From the NCBI GenBank assembly GCA_026415215.1, contig JAOAHN010000057.1:1-53367 (forward strand): a stretch of 53,367 bases of DNA, in the 5' to 3' direction. Under the pieces are notes generated by a model. That model did not search any database. It saw only the letters and a program-made list of their open reading frames with translations, and had not been told where the DNA came from. A program made the translations under genes and the position numbers. Position 1 is the first letter of the stretch. Each line of letters opens with the position of its first letter. This document shows, one piece after another, positions 1 through 8,878 of this stretch. The DNA comes from Candidatus Hydrogenedentota bacterium (lineage in GTDB: Bacteria > Hydrogenedentota > Hydrogenedentia > Hydrogenedentales > Hydrogenedentaceae).

Positions 1-26
1 CAGCGTCAGATGTGTATAAGAGACAG
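1..26. other. Nextera/Tn5 sequencing adapter remnant
   Basis: Bases 8-26 are identical to the 19-bp Tn5 mosaic end used in Nextera libraries. Bases 1-7 (cagcgtc) match the last seven bases of the read-1 adapter that precede it. The minus-strand protease gene runs straight into this sequence and is cut at base 27. This is untrimmed library adapter at a contig edge, not a transposon end belonging to the organism. Confidence 0.97.
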
Positions 27-358
27 GTTCCTACTACCTCTGCTTCCATCTCTCTCTCATCGCTTAAGACGCATTTAACTTTGATGCTTTCTCCTACAAC
101 ATGTTCGTTAGTTACCACATATCCATCAGGGGATATAATAAATCCACTTCCTACTACTATTACTTGTTCCCTCTTACCAAGAGTGTATACAGGCTTTATA
201 GGGTTTAAATGAACAAGAGCGGGAATAACTTTATCTTTAGCGGTGAATATTTGAAATTCTAATGCAGATTGTTTATTGGGGAAAGTAGCACATCCTGTAT
301 ATAGGTAAGATAAAATAATCAACAGAGTCAAAACTATAGAAACATACTTTATATTCAT
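27..358 (-). CDS. HtrA/DegP-like serine protease lipoprotein, C-terminally truncated by the contig edge
   Basis: About 110 codons are present, starting at ATG 356-358 with a GGGAG ribosome binding site just upstream. The N-terminus is a hydrophobic signal segment ending in a lipobox-like LYTGC (Cys23), which suggests a lipid-anchored envelope protein. Residues 69-89 carry the trypsin-fold signature GSGFIISPDGYVVTNEHVV, with the catalytic His at residue 86. The Asp and Ser of the triad and any PDZ domains lie beyond the window, so the protein cannot be called intact or active. It is divergent from the sulfotransferase gene, with about 50 bp between them. A second, complete HtrA lies at 3964-5397; this one differs in having a lipobox. 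Family assignment is firm; the substrate is unknown. Confidence 0.85.
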
Positions 359-408
359 GTGCAAAACTCCCACATATAAATCAAAATTAAAACGCCCTCT
401 CATAAGCT

Positions 409-990
409 ATGAATAACATTTTCCTCGGAAACGACTTAATCATAGTAACAGGTCTTCCTCGGTCTGGAACTTCTCTTATTATGCAAATCCTTAAAAGAAT
501 CGGTGTGCCAATATTATATGAAAATTCTAAGGTACCAGACGAACACAATCCTCATGGTTACTACGAATACGAAAGAGTAAAAGAAATTCCGGTGTCAAAT
601 AATTGGGAATGGTTAAAAGATTACCGAGGATATGCTGTCAAAATAATCTCTCCTATATTGATAAGTATTCCTATAGACTTTCCCTGTAGAATCATTGTAA
701 CCTCTCGGGCAATTGAAGAAGTTATCATTTCTCAAGAGAAAATGATAGGAACGCCTAAACTTTCAAGTGAAAAGGAATACTTAAAAAGTATTTACAAAAA
801 GCACATGACAATACTTAGAAAGAAAATTGAAAAGAACCCCTGGGTTAAAACTATTGAAGTAAACTATAACGAATTAATTTTCTATCCCTATCAAAATCTT
901 GAAAAGTTATCATCGTTCTTGAAGATAAAAATAAATATTGAGGAAGTTTCTAAGATTATAGACCCCACCCTTTATAGAGTAAGGTTCTAA
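409..990 (+). CDS. Small sulfotransferase-family protein
   Basis: 193 residues. The N-terminus has the P-loop-like phosphosulfate-binding motif GLPRSGTS (residues 15-22), followed by an HNPHGYYE segment and a central IVTSRAIEEVIISQEKM stretch. The last resembles the 3'-phosphate-binding region of bacterial PAPS-dependent sulfotransferases, where R-D-P-x-E-x-x-x-S is usual. Family knowledge suggests sulfate transfer from PAPS to a carbohydrate or other acceptor. No signal peptide is seen, so it should be cytosolic. It is shorter than many family members but looks complete at both ends. It converges on mnmG with an 11-bp gap. The acceptor cannot be inferred, and no PAPS-synthesis genes are nearby. 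Confidence 0.75.
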   Translation: MNNIFLGNDLIIVTGLPRSGTSLIMQILKRIGVPILYENSKVPDEHNPHGYYEYERVKEIPVSNNWEWLKDYRGYAVKIISPILISIPIDFPCRIIVTSRAIEEVIISQEKMIGTPKLSSEKEYLKSIYKKHMTILRKKIEKNPWVKTIEVNYNELIFYPYQNLEKLSSFLKIKINIEEVSKIIDPTLYRVRF

Positions 991-1001
991 TATTCTCAAC
1001 T

Positions 1002-2879
1002 TTATCTACTTTCTGCAGACAACATTTTCTTTTTTTCTAGATATAAATGAAGTACTACTAAATCCGATGCTCTGATGCCAGGAATTCTTGAAGCTTGACC
1101 CAAATTAGTAGGATTTACCTCCTTGAGCCTCTGTTTGCTCTCCCTTGGCAAACCATCTATAGCATCGTAGTCAATATTTGGTGGGATCAGTATGCTCTCT
1201 GCGTATTTAAACTTTTCTACCATTTTTTCCTCTCGTTCAAAATACCCGTGATACTTAATTAAAATTTCTGCCAATTCCTCCCCCTCATAGGAAATGGGTT
1301 TGCTACGAGGACACAATCTATTAAATTCTTTCAAAGTTACTTTTGGTCTTCTTATAAAAACAGTCGCAGGAACAGGATGAGTTAAAGGTGGTTCACCTAT
1401 ATGGTTAAGCCATTCATTTATTTCTTTCGAAGGTGAAACTATTATCCTCTCAAGTCTTTCAATTTCGATTCTGGCTTCTTCTTGTTTCTTCCTTGCCTTC
1501 TCGAGAACTTGGTCATTTGCAAAACCATAATGAGCAAGTCTAATGTCAGCATTATCATGCCTTAGATGAAGTCTATACTCAGCTCTTGATGTAAAAAGTC
1601 TATAGGGTTCTTTAACACCTCTTGTCACTAAATCATCTACCATTACCCCTATATATGCTTCGTGTCTCCCTATTATTAAAGGCTCCTTACCTTCAAGATA
1701 CCTCACAGCATTTAATAATGCATAGATACCTTGTCCTGCAGCTTCCTCGTAACCAGAGGTGCCATTAATCTGCCCCGCGTGGAATAATCCTCTTATCAAT
1801 TTCGTCTCAAGATTGTGTTTCAACTGAGTAGGTGGAATGAAATCGTATTCTACCGCATAACCTGGTCTAATTACTTCAGCTTCCTCTAATCCCTTGATCG
1901 AGTGTAACATCTCAAGTTGAACATCTTGCGGTAAACTCGTAGATAACCCATTTACATATACTTCTACTGTGTCTAAGCCTTCCGGTTCCAAAAAAATATG
2001 ATGACTCGCTTTATCGGGAAATTTTACTACCTTATCTTCAATGCTAGGACAATACCTTATCCCTATACCTGTGATTTTCCCAGAATATAAAGGAGATCTG
2101 TCGAGATTCTTCCTGATTATTTCATGTGTCTTCTGATTAGTATAAGTAATCCAACAAGAAATCTTATTTGGATTAAAACCTTCTATAGGTGTAGAGAAGG
2201 AAAAAGGTCTCGGATTTTCGTCGCCTTTTTGCTCTTCCAAACCATCGAAGCAAATACTTCTTATGTGAATCCTTGGACAAGTTCCTGTTTTTAATCTCCC
2301 TACAGTAAAACCCAATCTTTTATAACACTCACTAAGGTAAGAAGAAGGAGGCTCTCCTGCTCTACCACCTTCGATACTTTTCATACCGAAATGCAACAAT
2401 CCAGATAGAAACGTGCCTGTACAGACTATAACAACCTTACTGGTAAATTCTTCTCCGGTGGTAAGCTTTACCCCACAAACCTCACCATTGTGGACTAATA
2501 TATCTTTAACTTCTCCTTGTTTCAAGTATAGTCCCTCTTGGAGTTCACATGTCCTCTTCATATAGAGTTGATACTTAATTCTATCAGCTTGCGCCCTGGG
2601 AGAATGCACAGCAGGTCCTTTAGAACTATTTAGCATCTTATATTGGATTCCCGTCCTGTCTATGCATTTCCCCATTTCACCTCCAAGAGCATCTATCTCC
2701 CTAACCAATTGCCCCTTAGCTATTCCACCTATAGCAGGATTACAGGACATTTTTCCAATATTATCTACTTGCAGAGCAATCATCATAGTTCGGTAGCCAA
2801 GACGGGCACCCCCTAACCCTGCCTCAATACCTGCGTGCCCTCCCCCAACCACAATTATGTCGAAGTCTCGAGTTGCCAT
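1002..2879 (-). CDS. mnmG: tRNA uridine-5-carboxymethylaminomethyl(34) synthesis enzyme MnmG (GidA)
   Basis: 625 residues, essentially the full length of the long MnmG form. The FAD-binding dinucleotide motif GGGHAGIEA is at residues 12-20. The family signatures [18 protein letters not shown] and, later, [15 protein letters not shown] are present, as is the C-terminal helical region that binds MnmE and tRNA. MnmG acts with MnmE in the cytosol to modify U34 of tRNAs reading two-codon boxes. MnmE is not in this window. An AAGGAG lies about 17 nt upstream of the ATG, longer spacing than usual. The gene is divergent from the secreted protein at 2993 across 113 bp and reads as a monocistronic housekeeping gene. 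Confidence 0.97.
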   Translation of the reverse strand: MATRDFDIIVVGGGHAGIEAGLGGARLGYRTMMIALQVDNIGKMSCNPAIGGIAKGQLVREIDALGGEMGKCIDRTGIQYKMLNSSKGPAVHSPRAQADRIKYQLYMKRTCELQEGLYLKQGEVKDILVHNGEVCGVKLTTGEEFTSKVVIVCTGTFLSGLLHFGMKSIEGGRAGEPPSSYLSECYKRLGFTVGRLKTGTCPRIHIRSICFDGLEEQKGDENPRPFSFSTPIEGFNPNKISCWITYTNQKTHEIIRKNLDRSPLYSGKITGIGIRYCPSIEDKVVKFPDKASHHIFLEPEGLDTVEVYVNGLSTSLPQDVQLEMLHSIKGLEEAEVIRPGYAVEYDFIPPTQLKHNLETKLIRGLFHAGQINGTSGYEEAAGQGIYALLNAVRYLEGKEPLIIGRHEAYIGVMVDDLVTRGVKEPYRLFTSRAEYRLHLRHDNADIRLAHYGFANDQVLEKARKKQEEARIEIERLERIIVSPSKEINEWLNHIGEPPLTHPVPATVFIRRPKVTLKEFNRLCPRSKPISYEGEELAEILIKYHGYFEREEKMVEKFKYAESILIPPNIDYDAIDGLPRESKQRLKEVNPTNLGQASRIPGIRASDLVVLHLYLEKKKMLSAESR

Positions 2880-2992
2880 ATTGCGTATCCGGTAAACTCC
2901 TTGAACGAACCAACAGTTTTAATTTTTGATATCCTACTAATTATTATTACGCATAAATAAAGGTTTTTGTTAAAAATTAGGAAGGAACTAAT

Positions 2993-3940
2993 ATGAGTAA
3001 TATCAAAAATTCTACTGTAAACTTTCTCAATCTTTCAATGAGTGTATGTTTAATAGTCCTATATACTCATTTATGTTATGGTTCTGGATTAACAGCGGAC
3101 CCTCCCGAGATAACATTTAACAACTTGCATCAGGAATATACAATTAAAATCCTCAAAAATGGTAGTCCGATAAAGGGAGGTGATATAAAGGGATGGAACT
3201 TCTTTGCAAATAGCCACTCGTATAACCACATGATTTCTGTTGTTATTCAAGAAGACAAAATACTAATTAAACCTGCAGAGTTAGAATCTGGGAGCTATGA
3301 ATTAGTCTTTAATACAGCGTACGGGAAAATCGCTATCTCTGTAAAAGCTCCTTTAGACCAGTTATTTGGGAGTATAGAGGACAGAGCAAGGATGACTGGT
3401 AAGACCGTGGAGGAAGCTAAGAGGGAATTAGGGCTCTACACCCTATCGCCAAGGTCTAACATATCTATAACCATCCCCCCACAGTATTACGAAGGACAAA
3501 CTCTTGAACTAAAGATTGACGGAGACAAAAACCACTTATATATTTGGAAAGTAAATAATAAAGTGGTAACCCAAGGAATTGGTAAGACTACATTCGAATA
3601 CACTTTTTCTGAGCCTGGAGAATATACTTTAGAACTTATGGAAAAGGATAAAGAGCACATCTTAGGATCCGCAGTAGCCAAAACTAAAGTGATTCCTTAT
3701 GAACCAATTAAAATTCAAACAAAGATGAATCAACCTATCACTCTTAAAGGACCTCCAGGTTATAGCAAATACAAATGGTCAGTGGATGGAGTTGTACAAT
3801 CCCAAAACTCAATTGAGGCAACATTCAAGTTTAATGCAGAAAGAGAATTCAAAGTCGAGTGCATAGCCAGTCAACCAAAGGATGGAAACCCTAACTCATT
3901 TGCAAGAACTACCTATATCATCACTGTATCAAAAAGATAA
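2993..3940 (+). CDS. Secreted protein of unknown function with Ig/PKD-like repeats
   Basis: 315 residues, not recognised as a named family. A hydrophobic N-terminal segment (about residues 8-30) looks like a signal peptide. The rest reads as tandem beta-sandwich modules. An early one spans about 35-118. Two later ones contain the strand pattern W-K-V/W-S-V, with FSEPGEYTLEL and FKFNAEREFKVEC, as in PKD/Ig-like domains. A short helical insert (about 120-150) separates the early and late modules. A strong AGGAAGGA ribosome binding site precedes the ATG. It is convergent with htrA (23-bp gap) and probably monocistronic. An extracellular or periplasmic binding or structural role is only an inference from the fold-like pattern. 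Confidence 0.7.
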   Translation: MSNIKNSTVNFLNLSMSVCLIVLYTHLCYGSGLTADPPEITFNNLHQEYTIKILKNGSPIKGGDIKGWNFFANSHSYNHMISVVIQEDKILIKPAELESGSYELVFNTAYGKIAISVKAPLDQLFGSIEDRARMTGKTVEEAKRELGLYTLSPRSNISITIPPQYYEGQTLELKIDGDKNHLYIWKVNNKVVTQGIGKTTFEYTFSEPGEYTLELMEKDKEHILGSAVAKTKVIPYEPIKIQTKMNQPITLKGPPGYSKYKWSVDGVVQSQNSIEATFKFNAEREFKVECIASQPKDGNPNSFARTTYIITVSKR

Positions 3941-3963
3941 TTAGCACTCTCTGACTTTATTAT

Positions 3964-5397
3964 TCACTCGGCGAAATTAATAACTGTAATATCAGGATCC
4001 TGATTTGTTCTTTTATATCTTATGAGAATAGGTTTTTGTTGAGAAGCTATCTCGGTAAAAAATTTCTTTGCTTTTTCTAACGAGTCTACAGTTTTTTTCT
4101 GAATCTCCATTATCACATCCCCAGGAATCAATCCCGCATCATCAGCTGGACTCCCAGGTTCTATAGAATCGATAAGCACCCCCTTTATTTCCTCACCTAA
4201 ATCTAATTGTTCTCTATCCTTATCGGTCAGTTCTCCCAGACTCATACCAAAAAACTTAGGTTTAATAGGTAACTTAGATGATGCGAGTGCCAAACTCCTT
4301 TCTCCAAGAACAACCACAAATGGAACAACATTACCATTTCTCCACACTTGTAACTTAACTTCCGTACCAGGCGGATATGAAGATACTGTATTTACAAGGT
4401 CTTGAGCATTTTCAATATCTTTATCTTCAATTTTTAAAATAACATCGTACACCTGCAAGCCGGCATGGAAAGCAGGCGTATCTTCCTGAACTTTTTTCAC
4501 AAAAGCACCACGAGGTTCAGGTAAATCCAACGCATTATAAAACCTTTCCACATCAGTCACCGCAACTCCTAAATACCCCCTTGATACCTTTCCTTGCTCA
4601 ATCAACTGAGGAACCACCTTTTTAACGGTATTAATTGGGATGGCAAAACCAATTCTATTCGCTCCCATCATCAGTGCCACATTCACCCCTATAACTTCTC
4701 CCCTAATATTCACTAAGGGACCTCCACTGTTACCAAGATTTATTCCCGCATCAGTCTGAATCAAATGTTGGAATGTTAAACCCTGAATCTGAAGGTCTCG
4801 AAGATTCTCTCTACCTAATGCACTGATATGACCATAAGATACTGAACCTTCTAAACCTCTTGCACTACCTATGGCAGCTACAAACTGACCCACTTTTAGA
4901 CTGTCAGAATCACCTAAAATAGCAGGAAGCAAGTCTTCCTCAGGGTTGATTTTCAAGACAGCAAGGTCGGACTCCGAATCTGTAGCCACTATCTCTGCTG
5001 TGTATTTTTTCCCCGAGTAAGTCTTTACCGTTATTTTTTCGGCTCCCTCTATCACATGGTTATTTGTTACTATATAACCTTCTTTAGAGTACAAAAAGCC
5101 CGAGCCTGTTCCATAAACTTTCTGCTTTATCTCTGGAGTCTGAGGTGTTTTCGAATCAGGAGCAACTTCTTTATCAGGTACAGGCAGACCGAACCTTCTG
5201 AACAACTCATCCCTGTCTATTCCAAATCCAGACACAAGAGCTTCTCTTTCAATACTCACAACAGAAGGTCCCACCTTTGTGTGTATTTCTACAAATCTAT
5301 TTTCAATTTCTTCCAAGATGTCCGCCTCGGTTTTATGAAAAAATGCCATCCACAAACATAATGTGAGTATTACTTTTTTTGTAATATGCTTACTCAT
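3964..5397 (-). CDS. htrA: HtrA/DegP-family periplasmic serine protease with two PDZ domains
   Basis: 477 residues. A signal peptide (about 1-25) is followed by a trypsin-like domain. The full triad is visible: His114 in TNNHVIEGA, Asp144 in SESDLAVLKI and Ser224 in GNSGGPL. Two PDZ domains follow, about 275-365 (SRGYLGVAV...) and 385-470 (KFFGMSLGEL...PGDVIMEI). This is the standard DegP/DegQ architecture for periplasmic quality control. The ATG overlaps the glnD stop codon as TAATG, so it is translationally coupled as the last gene of the Bat-glnD run. Placement with Bat/MoxR genes fits an envelope-stress role. No clear terminator is seen in the 23 bp after the stop. Confidence 0.95.
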   Translation of the reverse strand: MSKHITKKVILTLCLWMAFFHKTEADILEEIENRFVEIHTKVGPSVVSIEREALVSGFGIDRDELFRRFGLPVPDKEVAPDSKTPQTPEIKQKVYGTGSGFLYSKEGYIVTNNHVIEGAEKITVKTYSGKKYTAEIVATDSESDLAVLKINPEEDLLPAILGDSDSLKVGQFVAAIGSARGLEGSVSYGHISALGRENLRDLQIQGLTFQHLIQTDAGINLGNSGGPLVNIRGEVIGVNVALMMGANRIGFAIPINTVKKVVPQLIEQGKVSRGYLGVAVTDVERFYNALDLPEPRGAFVKKVQEDTPAFHAGLQVYDVILKIEDKDIENAQDLVNTVSSYPPGTEVKLQVWRNGNVVPFVVVLGERSLALASSKLPIKPKFFGMSLGELTDKDREQLDLGEEIKGVLIDSIEPGSPADDAGLIPGDVIMEIQKKTVDSLEKAKKFFTEIASQQKPILIRYKRTNQDPDITVINFAE

Positions 5398-8105
5398 TAT
5401 TCTTCTCCTTTCTCTATTATAGATGAAGATACTCTACCTCGGATTGACTCAAGTAAACCTGCTCTTACTGCAGACTGAAGTATCCTATTGCTAATTTTAC
5501 CACCCATAAAATCTACATAGAACGAATCTTTGACTTTCAGAGTACCAGTATTTATTTTAGCTTTATATATATTAATGCCCATGACTGAAAAGGCGTATGC
5601 TATATCATACAGCAAGCCTGTTCTATCAGGCGTTTCTATATCAATAACAGTATGACGAGCTGAACTCTCATTATCAAATTTTATAATTGTATCACCAATA
5701 TTAGGTTTTTTTATTGCAAACAATTTTGAACGAGCCTTATCAACCAAAGCTTGAACATCTTTCCCTTCAAGTAGAACACTTCTTAACACTTTCTCAAGAG
5801 ACATTATCTGAGTCTCTGTCAACGGTCTATGCTGAACTGGATCCCTTACAAGAAAACAATCCACCACCCAACCATCTTCCCGAGTAAATAGAGACGCGCT
5901 ATGTATATCTATTAACAGGGAGGCAAAACAGCCAGCAATTTCAGCGAAAAGTCCCCTTTTGTCTCTTGTTGATATTACGATGTTACTCATATTAATTGTT
6001 TCATCGTCTGAACACCTAAGTGCAAACCCCTTTTCCACAGCTTCGTCTACACACTCCAAATGCACAAGAATTTCATCCGTTGTGAAGGAATCTAAATACC
6101 CGGGAGTTAAAAGGTTTAAGTGGTTCTCTAATCGAGGTCTTTTTTCTTCTTCAAAACTAACTACTAAATTTTTTATTCTCCTCTTAACTATCTCCTTATA
6201 CTCTCTATACTCAGACTCTCCACTCCTAATCAATTTCATAGCCTTTGAGTGAAGTTCGATTAAAAGAGACCCTTTCCATTCATTCCATACACCAGGACCT
6301 ACCGCAAACAAATCTGCGTAGCTCACTATTAAAAGTTCATCAAGTTTTTCGAGGTCTTCTACAGTATAAGTGAAGGCTTGAATTACTTCGATATCATCAA
6401 TATCTCGATACAAAGCGACATCTACCATTAATTGGTGATATTTAACAAGAAAGGCTATATGCTCAGTAGTAGAATCATCTAAACCCATCCTCGCGCATAT
6501 AGTTCTTGCAATTCTTACCCCTGCTTCAATGTGTTCTTCTCCCTCAACCTTACCCAAATCGTGAAAAAGTAAAGCAAGAATCACTACTGTAGGAGATTTG
6601 ATATTTTTGAAAACCTCATTTAGGAAATTACCTATTTTTCCTGTGTATTTCGGGAGTTCCTGAATAGCCTCAATAGCTCTGACAGTGTGCTCATCCACAG
6701 GGTAGCTATGGAAATCCCCATATCTTATTACACCTACTATCGCACCAAATTCGGGGATGTACCTTTGCAAAATTCCTAACTTAATCATTTCCCTCAGAGT
6801 AAAACCTATGGAGTTCAAATTCGAACAAATCTCGAAAAAGAATCTGTTAACCACTTCATTTGCTCTAAAAGTATCATCAATTATTGAAAGACTATTCATA
6901 ACAAGCTCATTTACACCGTAACTCACCGGTAACCTCCGCCTTGATACTTCCCACATAAGCTCCATCAACCTCGGCGGATTTTCTAAAAACCATTTTGAAT
7001 CTTTTACCGACAAAGTCAGATAACCTCTATCAACTGAATAGGTAGGCTTCTCCTCATAAAACACCTTCGGAATAGCAAATTTTTCTTCCTTAAAAATACT
7101 TAGATCAAGTCTCCTCACCAAATGCTCAAATACCAAGCGAATTTTTGAAGCCGATGTGAAATAATCTTCCATGAATCGTTCGAGAGCCGAGGTATCCATA
7201 CCATAACCATATTCTGAGGATAATTTTATTTGCATATCTACAGAGAGTAAATCCCAAGAGCTACTTTTTCTTAAATGCAAATCGTTTCTGACCCTCCACA
7301 GAAAATCCAAACTTTCTATAAGGGATAGATATTCATCTCCATCTATGAGTCCTTTATTTTTGGCATCTTCCAACGATTGTATATCCCAATCTTCGAGTGC
7401 CAATAACCAAAGTATTGCATGATAGTCTCTTAGTCCACCTGCACTCTCTTTAATATTTGGCTCCATTGTATAGAGTGAATACTGTGGGTTCGTAGAGGAT
7501 AAATCTAACCTCTTTCTAATATGGGTAAGAATTTTCGCCTTAAACTCAGAACTCAAGTTTCTTTGTTTTTCTCTAAAACTTTGTAGTAACTCCTCTCTAC
7601 CAATAATTTTTCTCGTGTGTATATATGAAGTAAAAGTCTTAACATCCGCTACAATACTTTCCATTAGATCTTCCACGCTCCCAACGGATATGCCCACCTC
7701 AAATCCTGAATCCCATAGAATGGAGGTAAAGTTTTGTATAAAACCCTCAAAAATTTCTTTTTCGATGTCGGAACTATACAAAATACAAATATCCAAATCT
7801 GAACGAGGAGATACTTCACACCTCCCATATCCCCCGAGAGCACATACAGTCAGGGCGTTGATAATAGCTTTACTCGAAACCCCTCGAGAGATGGAATAAT
7901 AAAAACAAGCTTCTATTATGATATCTGAGAGCTCGCTTAAATATCTAATTATACTTCTACTCGATATCCCCGCCTGAGTTTTAGAAAAAATTTCCGAAGT
8001 CCTCTCTGCTCTAAACTGCCTAACACTTGAAATAAATTCTTCAGCGGAGATTAGTTCATTAGAACTGCTCGCAAGAGTTTGTATAAGTTCCGCAATGTTT
8101 TTCAC
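5397..8105 (-). CDS. glnD: Bifunctional [protein-PII] uridylyltransferase / uridylyl-removing enzyme GlnD
   Basis: 902 residues, full length for GlnD. The nucleotidyltransferase motif GGYGRCEVSPRSDLD is at residues 91-105, with the metal-binding SDLD. A central HD hydrolase domain has LLFHDLGKVEGEEH. Two C-terminal ACT domains sense glutamine (one with STRDKRGLFAEIAG, the last with ETPDRTGLLYDIAY). It controls PII uridylylation in nitrogen regulation. No glnB, glnA or amtB is in the window. The start is GTG at 8103-8105, overlapping the batE stop as GTGA, and its stop overlaps the htrA start. Its position inside a Bat/MoxR operon is unusual and suggests shared transcription, not necessarily shared function. 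Confidence 0.96.
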   Translation of the reverse strand: MKNIAELIQTLASSSNELISAEEFISSVRQFRAERTSEIFSKTQAGISSRSIIRYLSELSDIIIEACFYYSISRGVSSKAIINALTVCALGGYGRCEVSPRSDLDICILYSSDIEKEIFEGFIQNFTSILWDSGFEVGISVGSVEDLMESIVADVKTFTSYIHTRKIIGREELLQSFREKQRNLSSEFKAKILTHIRKRLDLSSTNPQYSLYTMEPNIKESAGGLRDYHAILWLLALEDWDIQSLEDAKNKGLIDGDEYLSLIESLDFLWRVRNDLHLRKSSSWDLLSVDMQIKLSSEYGYGMDTSALERFMEDYFTSASKIRLVFEHLVRRLDLSIFKEEKFAIPKVFYEEKPTYSVDRGYLTLSVKDSKWFLENPPRLMELMWEVSRRRLPVSYGVNELVMNSLSIIDDTFRANEVVNRFFFEICSNLNSIGFTLREMIKLGILQRYIPEFGAIVGVIRYGDFHSYPVDEHTVRAIEAIQELPKYTGKIGNFLNEVFKNIKSPTVVILALLFHDLGKVEGEEHIEAGVRIARTICARMGLDDSTTEHIAFLVKYHQLMVDVALYRDIDDIEVIQAFTYTVEDLEKLDELLIVSYADLFAVGPGVWNEWKGSLLIELHSKAMKLIRSGESEYREYKEIVKRRIKNLVVSFEEEKRPRLENHLNLLTPGYLDSFTTDEILVHLECVDEAVEKGFALRCSDDETINMSNIVISTRDKRGLFAEIAGCFASLLIDIHSASLFTREDGWVVDCFLVRDPVQHRPLTETQIMSLEKVLRSVLLEGKDVQALVDKARSKLFAIKKPNIGDTIIKFDNESSARHTVIDIETPDRTGLLYDIAYAFSVMGINIYKAKINTGTLKVKDSFYVDFMGGKISNRILQSAVRAGLLESIRGRVSSSIIEKGEE

Positions 8106-8878
8106 TTATTGAATCCTATCTTGGAAAAATATTCCGGTAGTCTATTCCAGATTACTATTTCTTTTTCTTTGATCCAACCTTTTTCGTTCCCTACACTTTT
8201 CACAAGTACCCACTCCCCTTCTTCTCTTTCTATTAGAAACCTATCACCTTCATATAATTCAAAGCGGGAAGGGGAATTTTCCGAGGGCAAAATATGAACA
8301 TTAGCCTTATCAACAATCAGAACTGCTCGGGGAGGAGAAAATTCTTTAATAATACCTGAGCATAAAAACACCGCTCCCAAACTAATCAAAACAACACAGG
8401 AAATCATTACATACTTTCTACTCCGAAATGAAAACCAGGGAATAACACCTAAAATAACCCAACCAATCAACCAAAAGAAAGCAGCTATAATCCAAGTCCA
8501 CAACTTACTTATTCCGTAATGAAACACAAACAGATATTTCCACCAGGACGGTTCTTCAGGCAAAGCAAGTTTACGCTGAACTTCATTGAGGACTTTTTCT
8601 AAATTCTCTCTTGCAATATGGAGAGATGGATTAAGGTCAAGAGCGTAATGATAACATGCAATTGCAAAACCTTTCTTTCCAAGGTGGTAAAAAGAGTTTC
8701 CAAGGTTATAAAATATAGCATCTTCTTCAAGTCCCCCTTGGATTAACTTCAGGTAGTTTTCAATAGCCTGGGAAAAATTCCCAGTATAATACGCTTCGTT
8801 CGCGTCACGAAAAGTCTTTTGGTAGATCTCTTCTCCGTTACCAGAAATTATCATCAAAAGACAAAATAGCCACATCAT
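8102..8878 (-). CDS. batE: BatE-like TPR and SH3-domain membrane protein
   Basis: 258 residues. Order: signal or N-terminal hydrophobic segment (1-14), tetratricopeptide repeats (about 25-100, including GNFSQAIENYLKL and YHYALDLNPSLHIARENL), two transmembrane helices (about 130-150 and 158-180), and a C-terminal bacterial SH3-like domain (about 187-245, with VHILPSENSPS and GEWVLVKS). This is the BatE layout from Bacteroides aerotolerance-type operons. The ATG overlaps the batD stop by the ATGA arrangement and its own stop overlaps glnD. It likely scaffolds the Bat membrane complex in the periplasm. Catalysis is not expected. Confidence 0.85.
   Translation of the reverse strand: MMWLFCLLMIISGNGEEIYQKTFRDANEAYYTGNFSQAIENYLKLIQGGLEEDAIFYNLGNSFYHLGKKGFAIACYHYALDLNPSLHIARENLEKVLNEVQRKLALPEEPSWWKYLFVFHYGISKLWTWIIAAFFWLIGWVILGVIPWFSFRSRKYVMISCVVLISLGAVFLCSGIIKEFSPPRAVLIVDKANVHILPSENSPSRFELYEGDRFLIEREEGEWVLVKSVGNEKGWIKEKEIVIWNRLPEYFSKIGFNK

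Noticed and set aside
8..26. Possible Tn5/IS50 transposon end
   Set aside because: Exact mosaic end preceded by the commercial adapter bases; no transposase or target duplication; a library artefact.
12..212. Plus-strand open frame at the window start
   Set aside because: It begins inside the sequencing adapter and is antisense to the HtrA-like lipoprotein gene.
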